DNA from: Deltaproteobacteria bacterium
Lineage (GTDB): Bacteria > UBA10199 > JADGCS01
Reading direction: 5' to 3'
Length of the DNA stretch: 64,000 bases
Assembly (NCBI GenBank): GCA_024233595.1
Contig: JACKPK010000003.1
Coordinates: 62,001 to 126,000 of the forward strand
Shown: piece by piece, positions 1-8,068 of the stretch
Numbering within the stretch: the stretch's first letter is position 1
Layout of the letters: every line of letters begins with the position of its first letter
Notes under the pieces: generated by a model
The model's database searches: none
Seen by the model: the letters and a program-made list of their open reading frames with translations, nothing else
What the model was told of the DNA's origin: nothing
Position numbers and translations under genes: made by a program

Positions 1-672
1 CCATTGGCCAGTTCTTACGCGACACTTAGCGACGATGAACGTGAGCTTGGTGTGGTGGTGATTGACATTGGTGGTGGCACAACAGACATTGCGATTCATG
101 TGAATGGCAGCGTTGTACACTCGGCTGTTTTGCCATTGGGTGGCAATCACATCACAAACGATATCGCTGTGGGCTTGCGCACACCTGCCTTAGAGGCCGA
201 GAAGATCAAACAAAAATATGGCTGTGCTTTGTCTAGTTTGGTTAACAAAGACGACACCATCGATGTGCCCAGTGTGGGTGGTCGACGCTCACGTGTTTTG
301 TCTCGCCAAATTTTGGCTGAAATCATTGAGCCGCGTTTGGAAGAAATTTTCGATTTGGTTCGTCAAGAGATCATCCGTTCTGGTTACGAAGACGCCATTG
401 CTTCGGGCATTGTGCTCACTGGTGGTGTGTCGATCATGGATGGCGCTCCCGAATTGGCAGAACAAGTTTTTGATTACCCGGTAGCGCGGTCTCATCCGCG
501 CGGTATTGGTGGCTTAATCGATGTTGTGAAAAGCCCCATGTATGCTACGGGAGTGGGATTGGTTTTGTATGGCAATGAACGTCGCCAGCAAGCCAGAATG
601 CGCGTGCGTGATGAAGGTGTTCTGATAAAAGCGCGCGATAAATTTAAAAACTGGTTTGAAGACATATTCTAG
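1..672 (+). CDS. ftsA: Cell division protein FtsA, C-terminal part (5' end outside window)
   Basis: FtsA is the actin-like ATPase that anchors FtsZ filaments to the inner membrane and recruits the divisome. The reading frame is open from base 1, so the gene begins upstream. About 223 residues of a protein usually near 415 are visible. The phosphate-binding motif DIGGGTTDIA lies at about residue 21, a VPSVGGR segment follows, and GIVLTGGVSIMDG forms the second nucleotide-binding loop. The C-terminus (KARDKFKNWFEDIF) is the amphipathic membrane-targeting helix expected of FtsA. It is followed after 30 bases by ftsZ, the classical ftsA-ftsZ order. Confidence 0.97.
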   Translation, partial: PLASSYATLSDDERELGVVVIDIGGGTTDIAIHVNGSVVHSAVLPLGGNHITNDIAVGLRTPALEAEKIKQKYGCALSSLVNKDDTIDVPSVGGRRSRVLSRQILAEIIEPRLEEIFDLVRQEIIRSGYEDAIASGIVLTGGVSIMDGAPELAEQVFDYPVARSHPRGIGGLIDVVKSPMYATGVGLVLYGNERRQQARMRVRDEGVLIKARDKFKNWFEDIF

Positions 673-702
673 TCTGTGACCAGACTCCCTTAAGGAGGAA
701 TC

Positions 703-2454
703 GTGTTTGAATTTGAAGAAGATCTGAGCATGGCTGCCAAAATCAAAATTGTTGGTGTTGGTGGCGGCGGTGGTAACGCCATTAAAACAATGATGCGCAC
801 GCAGGTAGAGGGTGTGGACTTTGTGGTGATCAACACAGACACCCAGGCCATTCGTCAAAATGACGCTCCGGTAAAAATTCAAATTGGCAACAAAATCACA
901 AAAGGTTTGGGAGCGGGATCAAACCCCGAAGTTGGTCGTGAAGCGGCTTTGGAAGATGTCGCCATGATCAAAGAAGCCTTGTCGGGTTCCGATATGGTGT
1001 TTGTGACTGCTGGTATGGGCGGCGGAACTGGTACGGGTGCGGCTCCTGTGGTGGCAAGCGTTGCTAAAGACATGGGCATTTTAACAGTGGCTGTTGTGAC
1101 CAAGCCCTTTTCTTTTGAAGGCAAAAAACGCCAGCGCCAAGCAGAAGCTGGCATCAAAGCCCTTAAAGAACAAGTCGACACACTCATTTGCATTCCCAAC
1201 GATAATCTTTTGAACATGGTCGATAAAAACACACCGATTGTCGATAGCTTTAAAATGGCGGATCATGTTTTGTTGCGCGCTGTGCGTGGTATTTCGGATC
1301 TCATCACCACGCCTGGTTTGATCAACTTAGATTTTGCTGACGTGAACACCATTATGCGTGATGCGGGCATTGCTATGATGGGCACGGGTGTGGCGTCTGG
1401 TGAAAACCGCGCACTCGAAGCAGCCAAGTTAGCGATCACATCGCCTCTGCTCGAAAATGTTTCCATTAATGGTGCTATGGGCATTTTGCTCAACATCACA
1501 GGTTCTTCTTCCATGACTTTATTTGAAGTGAACGAAGCCTGTAAGCTGATCCAAGAAGAAGTGCACGAAGACGCCAATATTATTTTTGGATCTGTTATCG
1601 ATGACAACGCTGGTGATGATATTAACGTGACAGTCTTGGCAACAGGCTTTGATGGTCAGAATGCTAAAAAAGCACGACCTGAAAAATCAGATCGCGAACT
1701 CAGACGAGACCCACGCCATTGGTTAAGCTACGAAAAAGCACAGTCTTCTGACCGTCGTGTTGAGCGTGAGCCCCTTGTCCAAAACGTAGCGATGCCCAAA
1801 GAGCCAGCGCGACCTGTCGTGCAAAATAGACCACAAAGAGCAGAGCCTATTGCTCGTCCAGCGCCAGCGGCTTCTGTTTGGGGCGAAGCAAGCGATGAAC
1901 CAGATTTATTCAGTATAGAAGCGGCCATTGAGCAACAAAGTGTCACAAAAGAATCTGTGCAAGCAGACAATTTACGCAGCGTTTTTGAGCGCTCGCAAAC
2001 GGAAGAAGAAGTGTCATCAGGTTCTTCGTTTTTTGCAGAAGAAGAAAATCAAGAATTGCAAAATGACTTTGCTGAGCAATCACAAGATTATGATGCGGAT
2101 TCCTTAGAAGATTATTCTGAAGACCAGGAAGAAGATTTGTTTTCGTACACAAGCGAAGAGCAATCTGCTTCTGAGTTTTCTTTTGACGCAGACGAAGCGT
2201 CTTCTTGGGGTGAGGAGCCACAATCAGGGCCGCGATCTCAAAGGCCTAAAGGGCATTTGCCGGAACCTTCAGAAGAATTATTATTTCCAGAAACAGCTGT
2301 GCAATCGGTTCAGAGCACAAGCATTGAGCGCAAACCAACCAAAAGAGTTCAGAAACAGAACGACATGCGCAAAGCGACCAAAACAGTGGGTTTTGGCGAA
2401 ATCGACGAAGACAAATACGATATCCCAGCCTTCATTCGTCGCCGAGCTGATTAA
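703..2454 (+). CDS. ftsZ: Cell division GTPase FtsZ
   Basis: FtsZ is the tubulin homologue that polymerises into the cytokinetic Z ring. The GTG start at 703 is supported by AAGGAGG at 692-698. The glycine-rich nucleotide loop (GVGGGGGNA, about residue 17-25), the tubulin signature GGGTGTGAAP (about 107) and the NLDFADVNTIM T7-loop region (about 208) are intact. At 583 residues it is much longer than the usual 380-400. The extra length is a hydrophilic linker rich in E, Q, S and P from about residue 335 to 565. The C-terminal peptide KYDIPAFIRRRAD, which binds FtsA and other partners, is conserved. The gene lies between ftsA and ftsK. Confidence 0.98.
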   Translation: MFEFEEDLSMAAKIKIVGVGGGGGNAIKTMMRTQVEGVDFVVINTDTQAIRQNDAPVKIQIGNKITKGLGAGSNPEVGREAALEDVAMIKEALSGSDMVFVTAGMGGGTGTGAAPVVASVAKDMGILTVAVVTKPFSFEGKKRQRQAEAGIKALKEQVDTLICIPNDNLLNMVDKNTPIVDSFKMADHVLLRAVRGISDLITTPGLINLDFADVNTIMRDAGIAMMGTGVASGENRALEAAKLAITSPLLENVSINGAMGILLNITGSSSMTLFEVNEACKLIQEEVHEDANIIFGSVIDDNAGDDINVTVLATGFDGQNAKKARPEKSDRELRRDPRHWLSYEKAQSSDRRVEREPLVQNVAMPKEPARPVVQNRPQRAEPIARPAPAASVWGEASDEPDLFSIEAAIEQQSVTKESVQADNLRSVFERSQTEEEVSSGSSFFAEEENQELQNDFAEQSQDYDADSLEDYSEDQEEDLFSYTSEEQSASEFSFDADEASSWGEEPQSGPRSQRPKGHLPEPSEELLFPETAVQSVQSTSIERKPTKRVQKQNDMRKATKTVGFGEIDEDKYDIPAFIRRRAD

Positions 2455-2507
2455 AATTGGCTTTGCACAATTGAAGAAGGCGATGTTTGGGGTGGTGTGA
2501 TCAACTT

Positions 2508-4910
2508 ATGGCAGTGAAAAAAAAATCAAATACCACAGACTCCGATGAATTTCTTGCGGGCATTCGCAAAGAAATCATGGCTTTATTTTTATTGGCTTTA
2601 GGGGTTTTTTATTATCTGTGTATCTTGAGCTATTCGCCTCAAGATCCATCGTTGTTTTCCAGCTCGTCCCATTTTGCTGTGCAAAATATGGGAGGGGTTT
2701 TTGGAGCTTATCTTTCTGGTTCAGTGTTTTTTTTGCTTGGTGGTGGCGGCTATTTTATTGGCTTTTATTTTTTATTGAATGCTCTTTTCTTTTTTGCAGG
2801 ACGCCGCGAAAACTTAAGGGCTTTGGATTTTTTTGTTTTTCTTGTCTGTTCCACCTTCATTGCCATTTTTCTACAATTGCAGTTTCAAGAATTTTCCTTT
2901 GGCGATTATCAAGTCAACGCGGGTGGCAGCATTGGGCAATTGCTGGCTGAGCTGGGCGAAACTTATTTGGGCACCTGGGGTGTTTACATCACTGTTGTGT
3001 TTGGTGTTTTGCTCACATTCATTTTGGCGACAAAGCTCAGTGTGATCGATGCCTTTAGTCAAGGCACAGTGGTCATTGGTAAAGGTGTTGGTGGTTTTGG
3101 TGAGCGTTTGATTTTTGTTTTGGCTCGCATGAGAAAACTGTATCAGAGTCGTTTGCAAGCTTGGAAAGACAACCGTGAAGAAGAGGATGACGAGGACGAA
3201 TACGAAGAAGAGTATGAAGAAGATGAGGATGATGAGTACGAAGAGGATGATGAAGAAGAAGACGAAGACGAGTACGAAGAGCCCGAAATAGCTCTGCCAG
3301 CCAAAAAGAAGGCGGCGTCAAGTTTGCCGCGTAAGAAACTGCAAGAGGTTCTTAGTTCGCATCAAGTGGTTGAGCCAAAAATCAGAGAAAGAAAAGACAC
3401 ACGCGCTAAGGCTGCTTTGAATCAAATGGAATTGGAAAACATTTCGGAAGGCTATCAATTGCCGCCTTTGGCTTTTTTGGATTACGAAGACACAACTGAT
3501 GCCCAGGTCGATATCGAAAGTCTTAAAATGAGCGCGCGCATTTTAGAAAGCAAGCTCAAGGATTTTTCAATTGATGGTCGTGTGACAGAAATTCATCCAG
3601 GGCCAGTGATCACCATGTACGAGTTTGAGCCCGCACCTGGTGTTAAGTTATCGCGCATCAACAGTCTCACTGATGACCTTTCGCTTGCCATGGGTGGTCG
3701 TCCAGTGCGCATTGTGGCACCGCTGCCCAAAAAAGCGGCCATTGGTATCGAGATTCCCAACCATGGTCGCGAGACAGTTTGGCTTAAAGACGTCATTGCC
3801 GATGATCGTTTTCAAAAATCAGAATCCAAACTCGTGTTCGCACTTGGTAAAGATATCGAAGGCATTCCTTACACCGCCGATCTTCAAAAAATGCCGCATC
3901 TTTTGGTGGCGGGTTCAACTGGTTCAGGTAAGTCGGTTTCGATCAACACCATGATTTGTTCTATCTTATATAATGCAAAGCCTGATGAAGTTCGCATGAT
4001 CATGATTGATCCGAAGATGATTGAATTGTCTATTTACGAAGGCATCCCGCATTTGTTGTTGCCAGTGGTGACTGATCCTAAAAAAGCGAGCCTTTCGCTT
4101 AAGTGGGCTGTGCGCGAAATGGAAAAGCGTTACCAATTACTTGCTGATGTGAACGCACGCAACATCACGGGTTACAACAAGCTCATTGAATCTGGTGATT
4201 TTGTGAGCAAACAAAAAGAGGCCGGTGAGATTCGTGAAGGCGAAGATCCTTTAGAGCACAAAACAAAACTGCCTTTTATTGTGATTGTCATCGATGAATT
4301 TGCTGACTTGATGATGGTGGCTTCTAAAGATGTTGAAGAATGCGTGTGTCGTTTGGCGCAAAAGGCGCGTGCTGCTGGTATTCATGTTATTTTGGCAACG
4401 CAGCGTCCTTCGGTGGATGTGATCACCGGCATCATCAAAGCGAACTTCCCATCGCGCATTGCTTTCCGTGTCACATCTAAACATGATTCACGCACCATTT
4501 TGGATACAGTTGGCGCGGAGCATTTGTTGGGCATGGGTGATATGTTATTTGTGCCGCCGGGTAGTTCTAAAATGACGCGATTGCATGGGGCTTACATTTC
4601 GGAACACGAGATCGTGCGCATTGTGGATTTTCTAAAAGGTCAGGCCAAGCCCATGTACAATGAAGAGATTCTCAGACAGCCTGAGCCAGGCGAGCCTGGT
4701 GCGGAGCCATCAGAAGATTTTGATGAGTACTATGATCAGGCTGTGCGTCGTGTTTGTGAGGCAAAGCGCGTGAGCATCTCATCAATTCAACGTCAGTTTC
4801 GCATTGGTTATAATCGTGCTGCACGCATTGTGGAGCAAATGGAAGAGCAAGGCGTTGTGTCGCCACCAAATGGTCAGGGGCAGCGCGAGGTTTTGGTCGA
4901 CGCGATTTAA
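2508..4910 (+). CDS. ftsK: DNA translocase FtsK/SpoIIIE
   Basis: Septum-anchored hexameric DNA pump that clears and aligns chromosome termini at division. I prefer ATG 2508 (MAVKKKS, 800 residues) over the in-frame TTG 2487. About four transmembrane helices fill residues 15-190. A run made almost only of E, D and Y (about 222-260) precedes the motor. Walker A GSTGSGKS lies at about 467, Walker B VIVIDEFADLMM at about 592, and the C-terminal 60 residues form the gamma winged helix (VSISSIQRQFRIGYNRAARI) that reads KOPS-type sites. The gene ends 4 bases before the convergent Rrf2 gene. Confidence 0.97.
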   Translation: MAVKKKSNTTDSDEFLAGIRKEIMALFLLALGVFYYLCILSYSPQDPSLFSSSSHFAVQNMGGVFGAYLSGSVFFLLGGGGYFIGFYFLLNALFFFAGRRENLRALDFFVFLVCSTFIAIFLQLQFQEFSFGDYQVNAGGSIGQLLAELGETYLGTWGVYITVVFGVLLTFILATKLSVIDAFSQGTVVIGKGVGGFGERLIFVLARMRKLYQSRLQAWKDNREEEDDEDEYEEEYEEDEDDEYEEDDEEEDEDEYEEPEIALPAKKKAASSLPRKKLQEVLSSHQVVEPKIRERKDTRAKAALNQMELENISEGYQLPPLAFLDYEDTTDAQVDIESLKMSARILESKLKDFSIDGRVTEIHPGPVITMYEFEPAPGVKLSRINSLTDDLSLAMGGRPVRIVAPLPKKAAIGIEIPNHGRETVWLKDVIADDRFQKSESKLVFALGKDIEGIPYTADLQKMPHLLVAGSTGSGKSVSINTMICSILYNAKPDEVRMIMIDPKMIELSIYEGIPHLLLPVVTDPKKASLSLKWAVREMEKRYQLLADVNARNITGYNKLIESGDFVSKQKEAGEIREGEDPLEHKTKLPFIVIVIDEFADLMMVASKDVEECVCRLAQKARAAGIHVILATQRPSVDVITGIIKANFPSRIAFRVTSKHDSRTILDTVGAEHLLGMGDMLFVPPGSSKMTRLHGAYISEHEIVRIVDFLKGQAKPMYNEEILRQPEPGEPGAEPSEDFDEYYDQAVRRVCEAKRVSISSIQRQFRIGYNRAARIVEQMEEQGVVSPPNGQGQREVLVDAI

Positions 4911-4914
4911 AAAA

Positions 4915-5346
4915 TCACAAAGTAATTTGTTTGATTTCTTCGATGATGTTTCTTTTGACAGTGACTTGATCCAGAGTGACTTTAGAAAGTTCGTTTGTCA
5001 TGCTGTCTCTGAGTTTATTCCACACATTGACCATGGAACAAAAATTCTGCAGGTCGCAACCTTCGTCGCTGTTGCAGTTTAGAAATTCAATGGGGCCGTC
5101 GATGGCGGTGATCACTTCTAAAAAACTGATTTTATTTGCGGGCTTTTTTAAACGGTAGCCACCTTTGGGACCCTGCACTGATTCCACCAACTGCGCTTTG
5201 ACCAGTTTTGGCAAAATGAGCGTGAGAAAATTGTAGGGGATGCGGAAGCGGGCCGAAATTTCTTTGGAAGGGATCAATTCCTCGGGATTTGAAGCGAGGA
5301 TGATCATGGCTCTAAGTCCGTAGTCGACTTCATTGCTCAAGTGCAT
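4915..5346 (-). CDS. Rrf2-family transcriptional regulator, IscR-like
   Basis: Winged-helix dimeric DNA-binding regulator of 143 residues. The N-terminal motif MHLSNEVDYGLRAMI and the segment GPKGGYRLKKPANKISFLEVI are family hallmarks. Three cysteines around residue 93-105 are spaced C-x5-C-x5-C (CNSDEGCDLQNFC). This matches the spacing of the Fe-S ligands of IscR, so an Fe-S or redox-sensing role is likely. No isc/suf genes lie nearby, so its targets cannot be inferred from context. Palindromic sites in its upstream region (5371-5409) suggest autoregulation. The 3' end is only 4 bases from ftsK. Confidence 0.88.
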   Translation of the reverse strand: MHLSNEVDYGLRAMIILASNPEELIPSKEISARFRIPYNFLTLILPKLVKAQLVESVQGPKGGYRLKKPANKISFLEVITAIDGPIEFLNCNSDEGCDLQNFCSMVNVWNKLRDSMTNELSKVTLDQVTVKRNIIEEIKQITL

Positions 5347-5370
5347 AAGAGGTTCTTTCGTTGGTAAGTT

Positions 5371-5409
5371 TTGGGCTGATTAAGCCAAAAACCGGCAAAA
5401 TTTTCCGGT
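5371..5409. promoter_or_regulatory. Candidate operator upstream of the Rrf2-type gene
   Basis: Two dyads lie side by side 25-63 bases before the Rrf2 start. ACCGG-n-AAA-n-TTT-n-CCGGT (5391-5409) has 8 of 9 matching pairs, and TTGGGCT...AGCCAA (5371-5388) has one bulge. Rrf2 regulators typically bind such imperfect dyads and repress their own promoter. The binding assignment is inference. The site could also affect the divergent small gene at 5502. Confidence 0.4.
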
Positions 5410-5501
5410 CTAGAGCAAAAATTCTATTTAATATTCTGAAAAATTAAAAAAACTCGAATTTTTATTTCAGATTTTCCCAATCTTGTCGATTGATTACTTG
5501 T

Positions 5502-5714
5502 ATGGCAAAGGTACTGAATTCAACCAATACTCTGTCTGCGCTTTATCCAAAGCGCTCGCGACTCCAAAAAGAGTCTCGTTTCCCCACACCCAGTGCAGAG
5601 TACATTGAGGCTGAATTCGAAGAACTGCCAGAACAAACTCAGGAACAAAAATCTACGGATGGATTCTTTGCCTTCCTGTTTCATAAACGCGTTTATCTGG
5701 ATTACTATATTTGA
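5502..5714 (+). CDS. Small hypothetical protein
   Basis: Unrecognised 70-residue frame beginning MAKVLNSTNTLSALYPKRSR (ATG 5502; an upstream ATG at 5490 would add four residues). It has a basic N-terminal third, an acidic middle (EAEFEELPEQTQEQ) and an aromatic C-terminus (FFAFLFHKRVYLDYYI). There is no signal peptide or clear membrane helix and no good Shine-Dalgarno sequence. A terminator-like hairpin with a T run follows 30 bases downstream, which is the main support for a transcribed gene. It is divergent from the Rrf2 gene and could be its target. Confidence 0.4.
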   Translation: MAKVLNSTNTLSALYPKRSRLQKESRFPTPSAEYIEAEFEELPEQTQEQKSTDGFFAFLFHKRVYLDYYI

Positions 5715-5743
5715 TTTTTTGCTTTTATTCCGGACCAATGCCT

Positions 5744-5785
5744 TGGCTGGCTTCTTCCACACGGGAGGGGTCAGCCATTTTTTTT
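5744..5785 (+). terminator. Probable intrinsic terminator
   Basis: TGGCTG (5744-5749) pairs with CAGCCA (5772-5777) and is followed directly by eight T residues (5778-5785). Partial further pairing inside the long loop is possible. It sits 30 bases after the small gene at 5502-5714. Confidence 0.5.
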
Positions 5786-6144
5786 AGGGGCTAGTTATTA
5801 TTGTACCTAAGAGCCTAGGAGCCTAGGAGCTCGTCTGCCGCGGCGGACTACGGCGACTAAGTAGGTTAAAGTAGTCTGCTGTCATTGCGAGTTGCTGCGG
5901 CGGGCGAAGCAATCCAGTTATTTGATGATAAATTCGACTGCTTCGTCGTGGAACTCCTCGCAGTGACGAGTGTTATTGCGACAGCTGGAGGTTGATGACT
6001 TGTTCTCCAGAAGCTTTAGCGAAGGAGAAAACAATCCAGAAAACGAGCCTTCACCACTCTAAAATCCATCAATTTAAATACATTAAATAAATCATATGGT
6101 TATATTGCATAAAAATAAAATATACGGCGGATTCAATAATCTAG
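5786..6144. repeat. Gene-free stretch with hairpin-forming intergenic repeats
   Basis: No coding sequence is seen. A short direct repeat GAGCCTAG occurs twice near 5810-5830. GTCATTGCGAG (5881-5891) pairs with CTCGCAGTGAC (5957-5967) with one mismatch, and inside it CGAAGCAATC pairs with the GACTGCTTCG side, giving a long hairpin. A second, rougher copy follows at about 5972-6038 (GTTATTGCGA, then ACAATCCAG). From memory, these core words (CATTGCGAG, GAAGCAATC) recur in intergenic palindromes of many unrelated bacteria. Confidence 0.6.
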
Positions 6145-7147
6145 TGCAACACCCGGAGGAGAAGACCTCGTAAGGTTAAAAAGTTGAGACATTTTTAGGT
6201 CTATGGTTTAGCAGATTCTGTATTTCTTCAATCTCTTGGTTTTGACTCTCCTTAGGTCTGTCTTTTTAGGTAGATATCTTCTGATTAGCCCATTGGTATT
6301 CTCAACACTTTTTCTCCCAGCTATGGTAAGTTGGCAGAAGTAGGACTTGGTTTTAAACCTTATTGGTCTTCCAATGATCTCTATTCTCCATCCCATTGTC
6401 ATATGTAATTGATTTTCCCCATATGCTCTGAACCTCGGAAAGGTTGTTTATGAGGGCCTTTCTGGTGTTTTGAGGCTTTTATTGCCCACTCTACCAATGA
6501 TCACAAACGCGATTTTCTCTCAACCGTCACTAACAACGAACTGGTATTTTTGTTTGAAACCACAAGATCTGATTCCCAATGGCTAAACTTTTGCGATCAT
6601 CCACTTTTGAGGACGCTCTGATATGGGGTTTTGAAAGGAAATATGCTTTCCAGGACCAGATCTAAATGAATAACCCTTGGCATTCTTGTTTTAAAACTTA
6701 CGGGTTAAATAGACAATCAGATTCGACGATCACTGTATATCCACTGATAGATTGTTTCATGGCAGACATGGCGAAAGTCCTTTAATTGCTTTTAAACGCC
6801 CAGAAATCTGCTCTGAGACCAATCCTGTTTGAGCTTTTCTTCATAAAATTCTAGTTTGGATATTTTTTGGATTCTTTTCCACTTTTCTAGAAAGACGCCT
6901 TCTTGCATCAGATACTTTCTCGGCATTTTTACCTAAATACCGACCACTCTCTAAGCTATTACGGCTTAGCTCTCTGCTGATTGTACTGGGGGATCGTTCT
7001 AGAATCCTAGCTATCTCTCGATGGACTTGTATTCACATAAAGCCTTTGAATCACATACCTTTCTTGAGATGACAGCTGCTTAAACAACCTCTTTTCACTC
7101 ATGAACATCCTCTAGCCCAGAGAGGTTCTTCGTGACTAGGTGTTGCA
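6145..7147 (-). mobile_element. Degenerate IS30-family insertion sequence
   Basis: About 1.0 kb, the usual IS30-family size. The ends form imperfect inverted repeats: TGCAACACCCGGAGGAGAAG at 6145-6164 matches the reverse complement of the right end 7122-7147 (TGCAACACC, then GAAGAACCTC). The single gene inside is a minus-strand transposase broken by several frameshifts and stops. No clear target duplication is seen at the two edges, so the flanks have probably decayed as well. Confidence 0.8.
6205..7113 (-). pseudogene. IS30-family transposase, multiply frameshifted
   Basis: Reading the minus strand across frames recovers IS30-type segments in order. These are MSEKRLFKQLSSQERYVIQR then REIARILERSPSTISREL (helix-turn-helix), DWS/EQISGRLK, CHETIYQWIYSD, ISERP, TVERKSRL and GRVGNKS, and near the end SVENTNGLIRRYLPK. 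The DDE core is disrupted. Frameshifts are visible near 7020 (after the first 30 codons) and near 6815, and stops occur throughout the middle. The last intact stretch is 64 residues at 6208-6402. It cannot be functional as read. Confidence 0.85.
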
Positions 7148-7387
7148 TTTACTTATTGAACTCATGCGTACTGAGTACGTACTTTTTCTGTGCTTTTTTA
7201 GGCCGGCTCTGATTTTTCCTCCGTCTGCGGGGCTTGGCAAAAGTTCCTCCGTCTGCCAGATGGGTGGAAATGCCATTGACAGTGACAGGCTAAATGTCCT
7301 AGATGTCCGCCCTCAAATTCATCTGGGCACTTAGAGTGGCAACAATAGCATTTCCCGGAAGTTATTTAGAGTTTTAAGAGGAAAATC
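7148..7387. other. Upstream region of rplU with repeat copies
   Basis: No credible gene. It holds a terminator-like sequence at 7167-7187 shared with 62502-62522, two same-direction copies of the TCCTCCGTCTG repeat, and a TTGACA hexamer at 7276-7281 without a convincing -10 partner. The promoter and leader of the L21-L27 ribosomal protein operon are expected here. The rplU ribosome-binding site AAGAGG precedes ATG 7388. Confidence 0.5.
7217..7255 (-). repeat. Two direct copies of the CAGACGGAGGA repeat
   Basis: TCCTCCGTCTG occurs exactly at 7217-7227 and at 7245-7255, same orientation, 28 bases apart. The first copy shares about 20 bases (TTTTTCCTCCGTCTGCGGGG) with the reverse complement of the copy at 52300. 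That indicates copying of the flanks too. Confidence 0.85.
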
Positions 7388-7693
7388 ATGGAAGCGATTA
7401 TTGAAACAAGTGGTTCTCAGTTTAAAGTAAAAAAAGGACAGAAGTTTGAAGTGAACTTACTTCAAGCTGATGAAGGCAGTAATGTCGAGTTCGATTGCTT
7501 GGCTGTTTTGGGCGATAAAGCTCAGTTTGGTGCTCCTGTTGTTAACGGCGCCAAAGTGGTGACAAAAGTTTTGGGTCACAAGCGTGGCGACAAAGTTGTC
7601 ATCTACAAAGCAAAACGTCGTAAAGGCTACCACAAAAAACAAGGTCACCGACAAGAACTAACACTTTTAGAAGTTGTCGATATCAAAGCCTAA
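7388..7693 (+). CDS. rplU: 50S ribosomal protein L21
   Basis: Early-assembling large-subunit protein that contacts 23S rRNA. It has the full family length of 101 residues, starting MEAIIETSGSQFKVKKGQ and carrying the basic signature KRRKGYHKKQGHRQE near residue 77-91. ATG 7388 follows AAGAGG. It is followed after 38 bases by rpmA and then obgE, the widely conserved L21-L27-Obg order. Confidence 0.98.
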   Translation: MEAIIETSGSQFKVKKGQKFEVNLLQADEGSNVEFDCLAVLGDKAQFGAPVVNGAKVVTKVLGHKRGDKVVIYKAKRRKGYHKKQGHRQELTLLEVVDIKA

Positions 7694-7731
7694 GGCATTT
7701 ATTAATTTAGCAATAGTTTAAGAGGTTCATT

Positions 7732-7992
7732 ATGGCTCATAAGAAGGCAGGCGGGTCCACCAATAACGGACGAAATTCTCCAGGACAACGTTTGGGCATC
7801 AAGCGCTTTGGTGGTCAATATGTAAACGCAGGCGAAATCATTGTGCGTCAACAAGGCACAAAATTTCACCCTGGTTTGAATGTTGGTTTGGGAACAGACT
7901 TCACCATTTACGCTTTGGTTGATGGCCAAGTTGAGTTTTCTCACTACAACAAAAAACGTAAAAAAGTTTCTGTGATCCCAGCGCAAGCTTAA
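7732..7992 (+). CDS. rpmA: 50S ribosomal protein L27
   Basis: L27 extends its N-terminal tail toward the peptidyl transferase centre. The 86-residue protein starts MAHKKAGGSTNNGRNSPGQ and contains KRFGGQYVNAGEIIVRQQGTK, both diagnostic. It starts directly with MAHKKAG, without the cleaved leader seen in Firmicutes. AAGAGG lies about 10 bases upstream of ATG 7732. The stop is followed by a strong terminator before obgE. Confidence 0.98.
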   Translation: MAHKKAGGSTNNGRNSPGQRLGIKRFGGQYVNAGEIIVRQQGTKFHPGLNVGLGTDFTIYALVDGQVEFSHYNKKRKKVSVIPAQA

Positions 7993-8017
7993 GGGTCAAA
8001 ATAAAAAAGATTTTTGC

Positions 8018-8051
8018 AAAGCCCTCTAAGTTTCTTGGAGGGCTTTTTTTT
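8018..8051 (+). terminator. Intrinsic terminator after rpmA
   Basis: AAGCCCTC pairs with GAGGGCTT around an 11-base loop and continues into a run of eight T residues ending near 8051. obgE begins 18 bases later, so obgE is either expressed by readthrough or has its own promoter within or before this hairpin. Confidence 0.8.
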
Positions 8052-8068
8052 CGACTAATGAAGGTCTC

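Noticed and set aside
2487..2507. TTG start seven codons upstream for ftsK
   Set aside because: ATG 2508 gives the more typical N-terminus (MAVKKKS); no Shine-Dalgarno sequence favours the TTG.
7140..7334. 64-residue plus-strand frame upstream of rplU
   Set aside because: It spans an IS edge, a terminator-like sequence and two repeat copies, has no ribosome-binding site and no protein-like composition.
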